In this document: positions 1 through 7,946 of the stretch, piece after piece
How the letters are laid out: each line of letters begins with the position of its first letter
Numbering within the stretch: position 1 is the stretch's first letter
Origin: Desulfovibrio sp.
GTDB lineage: Bacteria; Desulfobacterota; Desulfovibrionia; Desulfovibrionales; Desulfovibrionaceae
DNA: 34,970 bases
Assembly (NCBI GenBank): GCA_031288535.1
Contig: JAITRF010000083.1
Span: forward strand, 1 to 34,970
Reading direction: 5' to 3'
Notes under the pieces: model-generated
What the model saw: the letters and a program-made list of their open reading frames with translations, nothing else
Told to the model about the DNA's origin: nothing
Database searches by the model: none
Position numbers and translations under genes: made by a program

Positions 1-75
1 GATTGTCGCCTGACGGCGGGCGCAGCCCGCCTGCGCCAATCCCGCGGACGGTGTTACGCTTCGCTTCACACCGTC
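1..75. repeat. two tandem intergenic inverted repeats
   Basis: Bases 15-21 and 25-31 (GGCGGGC/GCCCGCC) form a strong stem with a 3-nt loop, enclosed by GATTG at 1-5 and CAATC at 37-41. A second perfect 8-bp stem pairs GACGGTGT (47-54) with ACACCGTC (68-75). Neither is followed by a clear T-tract. They lie downstream of the minus-strand ABC transporter gene and could stop transcription or be interspersed palindromes. Confidence 0.6.
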
Positions 76-118
76 AGAGCATTTTATCGGAAAGATACTT
101 TCAATGACAAAATGCTCT
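76..118. repeat. AGAGCATTTT palindromic element
   Basis: A perfect 10-bp stem pairs AGAGCATTTT (76-85) with AAAATGCTCT (109-118). It encloses a second small stem, GAAAG (90-94) with CTTTC (98-102). A related right end with the same AAATGCTCTA core occurs at 32734-32743, upstream of the GntR gene, so this looks like a member of an interspersed family. Confidence 0.6.
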
Positions 119-133
119 ACTGATATACGTGCT

Positions 134-168
134 GGAGCGGTTCAACCTCTTCAAGGTCGAACCGCTCC
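134..168. repeat. GGAGCGGTT palindrome overlapping the ABC gene 3' end
   Basis: A perfect 10-bp stem pairs GGAGCGGTTC (134-143) with GAACCGCTCC (159-168), with a 15-nt loop. The right arm and part of the loop lie inside the last codons of the minus-strand ABC transporter gene, whose stop is at 151-153. It shares the GCGGTT/AACCGC arms of the elements at 7913 and 32459 but has a different loop. A terminator role for the ABC gene is possible. Confidence 0.65.
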
Positions 169-1971
169 ACCTTCTTGTCCGGTGTTGTACTGCATGGCGT
201 ACAGCTTGGCATAAAGCGGACTCAATGACAACAGTTCATCATGTCGTCCCCCGGCCAGCACCCGGCCCTTGTCGATGACCAGGATGCGATCCGCATCCAG
301 AACGGTGGACAGGCGGTGCGCGATCACAATGCTGGTACGGTGGGCCATGAGGTTTTCCAAAGCGGCCTGCACGATGCCCTCGGATTCGGAATCCAGGGCG
401 CTGGTAGCCTCATCCAGGATCAGAAGCGGGGCATCCTTGACCAGGGCATGGGCAATGGACAGACGCTGTTTCTGACCTCCGGAAAGTTTCACGCCGCGCT
501 CGCCGATTATCGTATCATAGCCGTCTGGCAGGGTCGAAATGAAGACGTCGGCATAGGCCGCAGCCGCGGCAGCCTTCATTTTTTCCTCGTCGGCATCGGG
601 AACACCGTAGAGGATGTTGTCCCGCACGGACATGTTAAAAAGAAAGGTTTCCTGGGAAACCATGGCGATCGTCTTACGCAGGGACTCCAGGGAGTATTCG
701 CGCAAGGGAATCCCGTTTATGCTGACGCTTCCTTCCTGAGGATCGTAAAAACGCGGGATAAGGTTGGCAAAGGTGCTTTTCCCGGCCCCGGAGGGGCCGA
801 CCAGGGCGACCTTCTCCCCGGCTCTGACGGAAAAGGACACCCCGTCCAAGGCTCTTGTCCCGTCCGGATAACAGAACACGACGTCGGCAAAGACCAGTTC
901 CCTGAACGGCCCTTCCAACACCTTGTCGCCCCCCGCTTCCGCGGCCAGATCGGGGTTGTCCAGAAAGCCGAAGGCGCGCTCCGCCCCCGCCAGGGCCGCA
1001 TTTATGCCGAAGTTGGCCCCGTTGAATTTCCTCACCGGCTCGTACATCAGAACCAGGGCGGTGATAAAGGAAAAAAAGGCGCCGGGGCTTTGTCTGCCGT
1101 CTATGACCTGTATGCCGCCGACCAGAAGCACCAGGCATACGCCGACGGCAGCGGCGAGTTCCGCGCTGACCGAGGCCCAGCCGCTGATGAGCGTGGCCTT
1201 CATGGACAAGCCGGCGGTTTTTTTATTCTCCACGTCAAACCTCTCCATTTCGCGCCTTTCCGCGCCGAAGGCCTTGACTACCCTGATGCCGGAAAGCACC
1301 TCCTGAAGCAGAGAGTTGATGTCTCCTGCCAGTTCAAGCCCTTTGCGGTTCACCCTGCGCATACGCCGGCCGAAGTGCGCCAAAGGAAACACTATGAGCG
1401 GAACCCCTATCCCGGCCCACAGGGCCAGTTCCGCATTCTGCAGGACAACCACCACGGCCAGGCTGATCAGGGTTATTATCTGGCGGATCAGGGTGACCAC
1501 TGCCGGCATGCTGGAGCGGATCAGGGAGACGTCGGTCATGACCTGGGACATGAGGACGCCGACGCGGGAAGAATCAAAAAATCCGACAGGCAGCCTGATA
1601 ATTTTGTCGTACATCTCGTCGCGCAGTACTTCGAGCACCTTAAGCCCGCAACGCTGCATCAGGTAGTTCTGCAGGAGCTTCATCGCGGCCTTGAGGAGCG
1701 TCACCCCCACGAAGGCCAAAGGCAAAATCAGGAGAACTCCGTGGTTTTTGTTCACGAAGATTTCATCCATGGCCGGCTTGACCAGCCAGGCGGTGAAGGC
1801 GTCACAAAGCCCTGCCGCGCTCATGAACAAGCAAGCGAAAAAAATATGCACCTTGTAAGGCAGAAAATAACGGAGACAGCGTCTGAAGAGGGCGAAATTC
1901 TTGCCTCTCTCTCCGGATAAAAGAGCTTTCAGTTGAGTTTTCCCCTGTTTGCGGCTAGGCGGAAAGCTCAA
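151..1971 (-). CDS. msbA: MsbA-type ABC lipid exporter (fused TMD-NBD)
   Basis: This 606-residue half-transporter should act as an inner-membrane homodimer that flips lipid A-core or a similar lipid using ATP. The first ~330 residues hold the six-helix exporter domain, starting near CLRYFLPYKVHIFFACLF. The nucleotide-binding domain follows, with Walker A GPSGAGKST near residue 390, signature LSGGQKQR near 495, Walker B LLILDEATSALD near 515 and H-loop IAHRLST. Length and domain order fit the MsbA/LptA-export family. The start codon is TTG with no clear ribosome site, and it overlaps the 3' end of the upstream hydrolase gene by 17 bases, so translational coupling is likely. The lipid substrate cannot be fixed from sequence; a general lipid or drug exporter is the alternative. 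Confidence 0.88.
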   Translation of the reverse strand: MSFPPSRKQGKTQLKALLSGERGKNFALFRRCLRYFLPYKVHIFFACLFMSAAGLCDAFTAWLVKPAMDEIFVNKNHGVLLILPLAFVGVTLLKAAMKLLQNYLMQRCGLKVLEVLRDEMYDKIIRLPVGFFDSSRVGVLMSQVMTDVSLIRSSMPAVVTLIRQIITLISLAVVVVLQNAELALWAGIGVPLIVFPLAHFGRRMRRVNRKGLELAGDINSLLQEVLSGIRVVKAFGAERREMERFDVENKKTAGLSMKATLISGWASVSAELAAAVGVCLVLLVGGIQVIDGRQSPGAFFSFITALVLMYEPVRKFNGANFGINAALAGAERAFGFLDNPDLAAEAGGDKVLEGPFRELVFADVVFCYPDGTRALDGVSFSVRAGEKVALVGPSGAGKSTFANLIPRFYDPQEGSVSINGIPLREYSLESLRKTIAMVSQETFLFNMSVRDNILYGVPDADEEKMKAAAAAAYADVFISTLPDGYDTIIGERGVKLSGGQKQRLSIAHALVKDAPLLILDEATSALDSESEGIVQAALENLMAHRTSIVIAHRLSTVLDADRILVIDKGRVLAGGRHDELLSLSPLYAKLYAMQYNTGQEGGAVRP

Positions 1972-2653
1972 GGCTCTGGCCGGGCCGCATTTTCAAAATC
2001 CGGCAGGCCGGAACCCTGATGGACAGTTCTTTCTCGAATTCAAGCGTATCTTGGGCAAGCACCGGGAAAGTCCCCCAGTGCATGGGCACTGCGGCTTTGC
2101 ATTTCAGCATGGAAGCGGCCAGGGCCGCCTGCCGGCCGTCCATGGTATAGAAACCGCCGGTCGGCAAAAGAGCCAGGTCTATGGCGAACAAATCGCCCCA
2201 AACGGCCATGTTGGCGAAAATTCCGGTGTCTCCGGCATGATATATGGTATATCCGTCTTCCAGACGGATGATGAACCCGACCGGAGCGCCGGACGCGCTG
2301 GTGTGAAAAGCCTCTGTCATCGTTACGGCCACGCCTTTGAACTTTACCGTTCCGCCGATGTTGAAGCCGCCGCCGTTCAGAATCTGCCGCTCCGGCACCC
2401 CCTGCGCGCACAGCCCTTCCACCAGGCCGACCACGCCCGCAAGCGCGGCCCCGCTTTGCGTACAGACGGCGACGGTTTCGCCCAGATGATCGGCATGATC
2501 ATGGGTGACAAGCACGAGATCCGGTCTGGCCTCACCCCGCAGGACGGAGGCCGGAGCGGCGGCGCCTCCGAAAAAGGGATCGATCAGGATGCTGCATCCG
2601 GCTGTCCGGATCTGAAAATTCGCGTGTCCGTGCCAGGTAAGCGTGAAAGACAT
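1955..2653 (-). CDS. UPF0173 metal-dependent hydrolase (metallo-beta-lactamase fold)
   Basis: The product is 232 residues, starting at the ATG at 2653, which has a strong AGGAGG six bases upstream. A longer reading to 2680 adds nine residues and lacks such a site. The N-terminus LTWHGHANFQI and the following ILIDPFF are typical of UPF0173. The metal-binding HxHxDH motif is present as THDHADH. Further ligands are in the AFHTS, YHAGDTG and PMHWGTF segments. It should be a soluble one- or two-zinc hydrolase; members of this family have no generally agreed substrate. It is translated just before, and overlaps, the lipid-exporter gene, so the two are probably co-transcribed. Confidence 0.85.
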   Translation of the reverse strand: MSFTLTWHGHANFQIRTAGCSILIDPFFGGAAAPASVLRGEARPDLVLVTHDHADHLGETVAVCTQSGAALAGVVGLVEGLCAQGVPERQILNGGGFNIGGTVKFKGVAVTMTEAFHTSASGAPVGFIIRLEDGYTIYHAGDTGIFANMAVWGDLFAIDLALLPTGGFYTMDGRQAALAASMLKCKAAVPMHWGTFPVLAQDTLEFEKELSIRVPACRILKMRPGQSLELSA

Positions 2654-2681
2654 GACTATCCTCCTGTGGCGTAAATTCAAG

Positions 2682-2709
2682 CCACGGATTTCCGCATGGA
2701 AACCCGTGG
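2682..2709 (-). repeat. hairpin of the GGATTT/AAACCC type in the UPF0173 leader
   Basis: CCACGG (2682-2687) pairs with CCGTGG (2704-2709), and TTTCC (2689-2693) with GGAAA (2698-2702), around a GCAT loop. The single odd position is A/C on the plus strand, which reads as a G-U pair in minus-strand RNA, giving a continuous 12-bp stem. It lies between the DHH gene and the UPF0173 ribosome site. It may end DHH transcription or attenuate the next gene. Confidence 0.55.
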
Positions 2710-2844
2710 TCAGCCATCGGGCCGATGCCGCCGCGAAGCGCGCGGGCCGGTCGTAAACCGCGCAATCCTGCCGGCGATCTCCGCATTGAAAAGTTTACCT
2801 GTCAATACGGATGTCTGTAAAGAGTTTAGTTTTTAACGCACAGA

Positions 2845-3855
2845 TCAGCAGTCCGCATCCGTGCCCTTGCCTTCGAGGCGGCGACGAGCCCTGATCAGCC
2901 TTTTCCAGATAAAAAGCTCAATATCCTCATCTTTTACCGCCTCAACCGGGATCTCGGCCCTGGCCATGGCCCTGTGCCCGCCGGCGGAACCCAGATCGCC
3001 GAAAACCTGCCGGGACAGGTGGCCCAGGTTGCGCGAAACCCCGTCACCGCGAAAGATGATCACCAAGACGTCGTTATGGCGTCCGCACACCGCAACCCAG
3101 CGAATCTCATAAACCCGCATGAGAAAATCCGCTATGTTCACGAGGATGTCCGGATTGCCCACTTCTCCCGCATAACAGTAACGGCCGGAAACACCCAGGC
3201 TATAGAGGCCCGTGCAGGCCCGGGCGAAGGTTTTGAGCCAGACTTCGTGAAATTCGCTGCACGCGATGCGCGAGAGCAGGTGCTGATCCGCGAAGCGCGC
3301 GAGATAGCGAAAGGCGCGCAGGTCCACATCCGAACAATGGCGCTCGAAATTGCCGGTATCAGTCTTTATGCCGAACTGCAAGGCAGTGGCAAGGAGTTTG
3401 CCGGGGCGTATTTTCAGGTTGTAAAGCAATTCGGTCAACAAGGTGCTGGTCGCCCCGTATTCCGGGCGTATTTCCACAAACGGCGCAACAATCTCATGAT
3501 GCTCGGGCAGGGGATGATGATCGACGATCAGGGTGAAAGGCAGAGCATTGAAGGCCGGGTGGTGTCCCGGCTGCGAATCCAGCAGGGCGAAATAGTCAAA
3601 GTCCTTTGCCGTGTCCGCCCCGAACTCCAGCATGCGCACATGCGTATAGTGCGCCATGGCCAGGTTGTCGGGCCGGGAGAGGACGTTTACCTTGGCAATT
3701 TCCGCCGCATGCACCCGGCGGCTCAAAATGCGCTTCAAGGCCAGGGCCGAGGCCATGGCGTCGGGATCGGCGTTGATCAGGACGAGCCAGCGCTGGTCAC
3801 GCGCGAGCATACGCGGAAAATCCTCCAGGCTGTTGATGCGGCGGAAATAGGCCAT
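2845..3855 (-). CDS. DHH-family phosphoesterase (NrnA/RecJ-like)
   Basis: The chosen start at 3855 (MAYFRRINSL) has GAGG five bases upstream and gives 336 residues. A 30-residue upstream extension looks non-coding. The DHH domain begins with the metal-binding INADPDAMASA motif (residues ~28-38) and carries LLDSQPG and the diagnostic VDHHPLP motif near residue 110. The C-terminal DHHA1 domain has the GGHRAMARAEI substrate-binding motif. This order fits Mn-dependent phosphoesterases that degrade short oligonucleotides, pAp or cyclic dinucleotides. Which substrate applies cannot be told from sequence. It is transcribed divergently from the T6SS cluster and is probably unrelated to it. Confidence 0.82.
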   Translation of the reverse strand: MAYFRRINSLEDFPRMLARDQRWLVLINADPDAMASALALKRILSRRVHAAEIAKVNVLSRPDNLAMAHYTHVRMLEFGADTAKDFDYFALLDSQPGHHPAFNALPFTLIVDHHPLPEHHEIVAPFVEIRPEYGATSTLLTELLYNLKIRPGKLLATALQFGIKTDTGNFERHCSDVDLRAFRYLARFADQHLLSRIACSEFHEVWLKTFARACTGLYSLGVSGRYCYAGEVGNPDILVNIADFLMRVYEIRWVAVCGRHNDVLVIIFRGDGVSRNLGHLSRQVFGDLGSAGGHRAMARAEIPVEAVKDEDIELFIWKRLIRARRRLEGKGTDADC

Positions 3856-4269
3856 GCGTTCCTCGAAATGGACGTCTATACCTGTATATCGTAAAATCGG
3901 GCAAAGCGGCAACACGCCAAAGGCATCCGCCCAAGGCTGACGCATCTAAAATTTTATATTGTTAATTCAGAATATTATGATATATGTCTTTGAGATTCGC
4001 GGCGGAGGCAAAGCCGCCTTGCTCCTTCGAAGCCTGCGGCTTCGGACGATGCTTGGGCATCGTCGCAAGGCCGACGCAATAAGATGCGTCAGCCTTGGGC
4101 ATCCGCTCCGCTCTGGAGGAGCGGCATCTGCAAGCTGTCGCATAAAATGTTGAGTATCCACACAGGTTGCAGGGCGATGATGGATTGTGGATGGAGGATA
4201 GCCTTTCCGGGCGGGAAGTGATATGAGAAGTAATCGCCCGCCCTGTGTATCCGATTTCCGGAGACTTGA
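3856..4269. other. divergent intergenic region upstream of tssA
   Basis: These 414 bases separate the DHH gene from tssA and hold no convincing ORF. The first part (about 3945-3990) is AT-rich and probably carries promoters. A weak sigma-70-like match on the plus strand is TTGTTA (3959-3964), 16 bases, then TATATG (3981-3986). The middle is a run of hairpins, listed separately. The last ~120 bases form a probable tssA leader ending in CCGGAG, which serves as ribosome site. No sigma-54 consensus was found here. Confidence 0.5.
4001..4124. repeat. array of five adjacent short hairpins
   Basis: Five inverted repeats lie nearly end to end: GGCGG/CCGCC (4001-4018), GAAGCC/GGCTTC (4029-4043), GACGATGC/GCATCGTC with a 4-nt loop (4045-4064), GACGCA/TGCGTC (4073-4090), and CCGCTCC/GGAGCGG (4103-4124). 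Their sequences differ, so this is not a tandem repeat of one unit. If the tssA transcript begins near 3990, all five would fold in its leader. Confidence 0.6.
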
Positions 4270-5814
4270 ATGGCAGAGACATCCTTTGAGACGCTCGGCA
4301 CGACTCCGGTTCCCGGCGAAACCCCGGCCGGCGAGGATGCCCGCTATGAGCCGGAATACGCCGCCGTGCTTGAAGAGATCGAGAAACTGAGCTTTTCCGG
4401 GCAAGGAGCGGCCGTTTCCTGGCCGGCCATAGAAAAAAACGCGGCGCTGATTCTTTCCGAAAAATCGAAGGATCTGCAGATCGCCTCCTATCTGGGCGTT
4501 GCCCTATGGCAGAACAGGGGCCTTGAGGGTTTGTCGGACGGCGTACGCGTGCTTGCCGGTTTTCTGGAAACCTTCTGGGAAACCGGGTGGCCCTCCCTTA
4601 AACGCTTGCGCGCCAGGGTTAACGCCATCGACTGGTGGCACGAACGCACCTCCGGTTTTCTACAGGACGCCGCCGGCCGCATGCTTCCCATCACTGGAGA
4701 ACTGCAGAAAAATTTGCTGGACCAGCTCGCCAGACTGGACGATCTCGTTTCCTCGCTCATGCCTGACGCATCGTCCCTGCGCGATCTCACCGCCGCCGTC
4801 CGGCGGCTTTCCGTTGTCCGGGAGGCGCATGACGGACAGCCCCTTGCCCAAGAAACCGCGACACGGGAGACGCCGGCCGGCGATGCCGCGCCTCCGCCGG
4901 CTTCCCGGCAGCCCCCGGCCCCGCCCGCCGTTGCCGAATCGGATGACCCCGCCGTCCTGCGCCGCCATTTCGTGGCGGCGGGGCTTGCCTACCTTGCCGC
5001 GGCCCGCCGCGACGAACCCGGCAACGCCTCGCTTTGGCAATTGTCGCGCCTGATCATATGGGGAGGCATAACCTCGCTTCCCGTAGCGTCCGAAGACGGA
5101 CAGACCCTTCTGACCGCTCCCGATATGGACGCCCTTGCGCAGACGCGCCGGAAGCTGAGCACGGGCAACGCTCTGGAAGCGGCCTTTGAGGCGGAGGATT
5201 TTTTTGCCACAGCCCCTTTCTGCCTGGACGCCCAGGAAATCGCGCACTCGGCCCTGGCCTCTCTCGGCCCGCAATTTGTCGATGCGGCGAGTCGCGTTGC
5301 GGAAGAAAGCGTAAGGTTTCTCTCACGCCTCCCTGGTTTGGATAAACTTTCGTTTGTCGACGGCACGCCATTTGCTTCGCCAGAGACAATCGTCAGGCTG
5401 CGAGAAGCCGCTTCAGGCGCATCACGAGGAAGCAGCCCGCACACGGTCGGCGGCGAACCTTTCGAAACCGCCCTGGCCTCAGCCAGGGATCTGATGGCCC
5501 AAAACAGGCTCTCCGATGCTCTTGCCGCACTGGATGCCGCCAAAACGGAATCTCCGGCGGCAAACCTGCGTCTGCGCGCGCATCAGTTGCGCCTGTTGCA
5601 AGAGGGCGGCAGGGACGAAGCGGCCCGGGCTCTGGCCGAAGCCCTGTTGCAGGAGGTGTCGGCGCGCGACCTGGACAACTGGGACCCCCAACTCGCGCTT
5701 GAAGCGCTCATAGCCGTGCAACATACCCTCTTTCCGGACAAATCCCGTTACGAACAGGAACTGCGCGACGTGCGCCGGCGCATTGCGCGACTGTCCCCGG
5801 CCGCCCTGGATTAA
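4270..5814 (+). CDS. tssA: T6SS protein TssA
   Basis: The product is 514 residues. The N-terminal ImpA_N domain (residues ~10-130) is recognised by the segment LQIASYLGVALWQNRGLEGL and by the following WPSLKRLRARVNAIDWWHER, both typical of TssA. A proline/alanine-rich linker lies around residues 195-220, followed by a helical VasJ-like C-terminal region with tetratricopeptide-like pairs near RDLMAQNRLSDALAALDAAK. TssA binds the membrane complex and baseplate and directs tube and sheath polymerisation from the cytoplasm. The start has CCGGAG six bases upstream. The gene opens the plus-strand cluster and is followed three bases later by a tssC-like gene, so the two are co-transcribed. Confidence 0.9.
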   Translation: MAETSFETLGTTPVPGETPAGEDARYEPEYAAVLEEIEKLSFSGQGAAVSWPAIEKNAALILSEKSKDLQIASYLGVALWQNRGLEGLSDGVRVLAGFLETFWETGWPSLKRLRARVNAIDWWHERTSGFLQDAAGRMLPITGELQKNLLDQLARLDDLVSSLMPDASSLRDLTAAVRRLSVVREAHDGQPLAQETATRETPAGDAAPPPASRQPPAPPAVAESDDPAVLRRHFVAAGLAYLAAARRDEPGNASLWQLSRLIIWGGITSLPVASEDGQTLLTAPDMDALAQTRRKLSTGNALEAAFEAEDFFATAPFCLDAQEIAHSALASLGPQFVDAASRVAEESVRFLSRLPGLDKLSFVDGTPFASPETIVRLREAASGASRGSSPHTVGGEPFETALASARDLMAQNRLSDALAALDAAKTESPAANLRLRAHQLRLLQEGGRDEAARALAEALLQEVSARDLDNWDPQLALEALIAVQHTLFPDKSRYEQELRDVRRRIARLSPAALD

Positions 5815-5817
5815 GCG

Positions 5818-7281
5818 ATGCCAACCGTTCTGGACGACATCCTCGCAACGGCTCGGGACACGCAATGGCCGCCGGATTCCACGGCCGTCATCGACGGGTT
5901 GCGCGCGTTGCTGCGGCTGTCCGGCACGGACGCCGCGAATGCATCTCCGGCGCTGGCGGACTATCTGATCGCCCTTGTGGACGGCAAAATTTCCGAGCAG
6001 GTCAACGCCATCCTGCACCACCGGGATTTCATGGCTCTGGAATCCACGTGGCGCGGTCTGCGGTTCCTGGCGGACAGGCTGGATTTCAGCCAGAACATTC
6101 TGCTGGAGTACATAAACGTATCCAAAGACGACCTGCTGCGCGATTTCCAGGATTCGCCGGAAGTTGTGAAGTCCGGGCTGTATCGTCATATATATACCGC
6201 GGAATTCGGCCAGTTCGGCGGCATCCCGGTCGCGGCCGTCATTGCGGGCTATACGCTCACGCCCGGCCCACAGGACATGCAGTTGCTGCAATATGCCGCC
6301 TCCGTGGCGTCAATGGCCCACGCCCCCCTTTTCGCGGCGGCCGGAAAAGAATTTTTCGGGTTGGACGAATGGCGCGGCCTGCCTGACATCAAAGACCTGC
6401 CCGGCATTTTCGACTCACCGCGCTACGCCCGTTGGAACAGCTTCCGCGAAAGCCCCAACGCACGGTATGTGGGTCTTGCTCTGCCGGGGTTTCTGTTGCG
6501 CCTGCCGTATGGCGAGGACGGCGCGTCCGCCGCGGCCTCATTTAATTTTACCGAAGAAACCGACCGCGAGGATGCCTTCTGTTGGGGGAACACGGCCTTC
6601 GCGCTGGCGGACAGGCTCGGCGACAGTTTCGCCAAATACCGCTGGTGCGTGAACATCATCGGTCCGGATGGCGGCGGCCGGGTGGAAAACCTTCCCTGCA
6701 GCCGTCACCAAGCCATGCGGGGCATACAGGATAAAATCCCGACCCGGGCCATCGTCACGGAACGCCGCGAGTTTGAACTGGCCGAACTCGGCTTCATTCC
6801 TTTGGTCGCCGACAGGACGCGGCACGAAGCGGTTTTCTTTTCCGCCAACTCCGCTCTGAAGCCTAAAACCTTCCCCCAAACAGCCAAAAACGCCCCGGCG
6901 GAAATCAACTCCCGCCTGTCCACGCAATTTCCCTACATGATGCTCATGAACAGACTTGCTCACTATCTCAAGGTGTTGCAGAGGGAAAACATGGGGTCGT
7001 GGAGGGGACGGGGTGAACTCGCGCTTGAGTTGAACAAATGGATCAGCCGGTATGTAACCGCCATGGACACGCCAGACGCGCTTACCCGCAGCAAACGCCC
7101 CTTGCGCATGGCGCACGTTGATGTTAGGGAACTGGAAAACGAGGCAGGCTGGTATGCCGTTACCGTGCTCGCCCGACCGCACTTCAAATACATGGGCGTC
7201 AATTTTACCTTATCCCTGGAAGGAAGGCTCGAAAGGCAAACGCCCGGTGACAGTGCCGTGGGCAATGCGCGGACACCATGA
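5818..7281 (+). CDS. second TssC-like sheath protein (paralogue)
   Basis: This 487-residue protein aligns by eye along its whole length with the main TssC at 27515-28984. Shared landmarks include NVSKDDLL, DSPEVVK, FGQFGG, FLLRLPYGE, FAKYRWC, MNRLAHY and RPHFKYMG. It is intact, without a frameshift. It differs at the N-terminus, which is shorter and unlike that of the main copy, and has a short extra C-terminal tail. There is only one tssB in the window and it sits beside the other tssC. Paired TssC homologues are known: in Agrobacterium tumefaciens TssC41 partners TssB while TssC40 is dispensable. By analogy this copy may be a minor sheath subunit, a cap or baseplate-proximal variant, or an inactive paralogue; that is inference. 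Its stop overlaps the next start (ATGA). Confidence 0.88.
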   Translation: MPTVLDDILATARDTQWPPDSTAVIDGLRALLRLSGTDAANASPALADYLIALVDGKISEQVNAILHHRDFMALESTWRGLRFLADRLDFSQNILLEYINVSKDDLLRDFQDSPEVVKSGLYRHIYTAEFGQFGGIPVAAVIAGYTLTPGPQDMQLLQYAASVASMAHAPLFAAAGKEFFGLDEWRGLPDIKDLPGIFDSPRYARWNSFRESPNARYVGLALPGFLLRLPYGEDGASAAASFNFTEETDREDAFCWGNTAFALADRLGDSFAKYRWCVNIIGPDGGGRVENLPCSRHQAMRGIQDKIPTRAIVTERREFELAELGFIPLVADRTRHEAVFFSANSALKPKTFPQTAKNAPAEINSRLSTQFPYMMLMNRLAHYLKVLQRENMGSWRGRGELALELNKWISRYVTAMDTPDALTRSKRPLRMAHVDVRELENEAGWYAVTVLARPHFKYMGVNFTLSLEGRLERQTPGDSAVGNARTP

Positions 7282-7907
7282 TATATTCCAGAAAATCACA
7301 GTTCGTGTTGCTGTTATGCTGGCTTCTCAGCATGACCGTCATGTACGTCCGGACAACCGGAAAACATGCTCTCTGGCTTGTCAAAGCTGACGAACTGATT
7401 GTCGATCGCGCTCAGAAGGCACGATTAGGCCCCGTGCCGGAGATGCCGGTCCCGGCGACTCCGCCCGTACCGACGATGACGCCGCCGCCGCCGCCCGTAC
7501 CGGATCCGGCGCCCAGACCCGCCGCAGATCCGTCACTGAACCGCTGCCTTGCCGTGCGGGTCAACCAGGACACGGACAACAACGCGGACATACTGAAAGT
7601 GGAACTGGATTACGTCGCCGCGCAAACAAAAGGGTTCACCTTTAAAACGGCGCACGGCTATTGCCTTGTTGACGCGCCCGTCTTCGTCGTCGAGTTGGGG
7701 GAACCATGGACGTCCGACATAGGGAACGCTTCGTTTCCGGGCACGATGCCGCAAATTACCGGTCTGGACCTGATCGTTTCCAAGTCGCGGCACCTGCGCC
7801 TGCTCGTCCGTACCCGGTCCATGCGCATCGCACAAGACGCGAAGCTCCACATATCGCCCACAGACACGGGGATGAGGGTGGAAATACGACTGCCCCGCCA
7901 GCAGTAA
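7278..7907 (+). CDS. membrane-anchored periplasmic protein with AMIN-like C-terminal domain
   Basis: The product is 209 residues. Residues ~7-24 (FVLLLCWLLSMTVMYV) form a signal anchor. Residues ~50-85 are a proline-rich linker of PVP/PPP repeats, suited to spanning periplasm. The C-terminal ~110 residues are beta-strand rich, with a pattern resembling AMIN domains: a VELDYVA strand, then YCLVDAPVFVVELGEPW, then LRLLVRTRS. AMIN domains of amidase and secretin proteins bind peptidoglycan or periplasmic partners. The domain call is by eye and uncertain. The start overlaps the tssC-like stop by four bases (ATGA), so it is translationally coupled to the T6SS genes. It is not one of the 13 core Tss proteins. 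Confidence 0.6.
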   Translation: MIYSRKSQFVLLLCWLLSMTVMYVRTTGKHALWLVKADELIVDRAQKARLGPVPEMPVPATPPVPTMTPPPPPVPDPAPRPAADPSLNRCLAVRVNQDTDNNADILKVELDYVAAQTKGFTFKTAHGYCLVDAPVFVVELGEPWTSDIGNASFPGTMPQITGLDLIVSKSRHLRLLVRTRSMRIAQDAKLHISPTDTGMRVEIRLPRQQ

Positions 7908-7912
7908 TATGT

Positions 7913-7941
7913 GCGGTTTATACATTTTCGAATTAAACCGC
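7913..7941. terminator. palindrome between convergent genes, probable bidirectional terminator
   Basis: GCGGTTTA (7913-7920) pairs with TAAACCGC (7934-7941) around a 13-nt loop beginning TACATTTTCGA. It fills the 39-base gap between two convergent genes, the position expected of a two-way terminator, though neither strand has a long T-tract. The arms and the loop core recur at 32459-32492, marking a repeated element. Confidence 0.6.
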
Positions 7942-7946
7942 TCTGA

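Noticed and set aside
241-1920. 559-codon plus-strand open frame opposite the ABC transporter
   Set aside because: It is the antisense of a gene with intact ABC motifs; the translation shows no domain and is typical of open frames opposite GC-rich genes.
5818-7281. TssC paralogue as a pseudogene
   Set aside because: The frame is intact over 487 codons and core motifs are kept, so decay is not visible.
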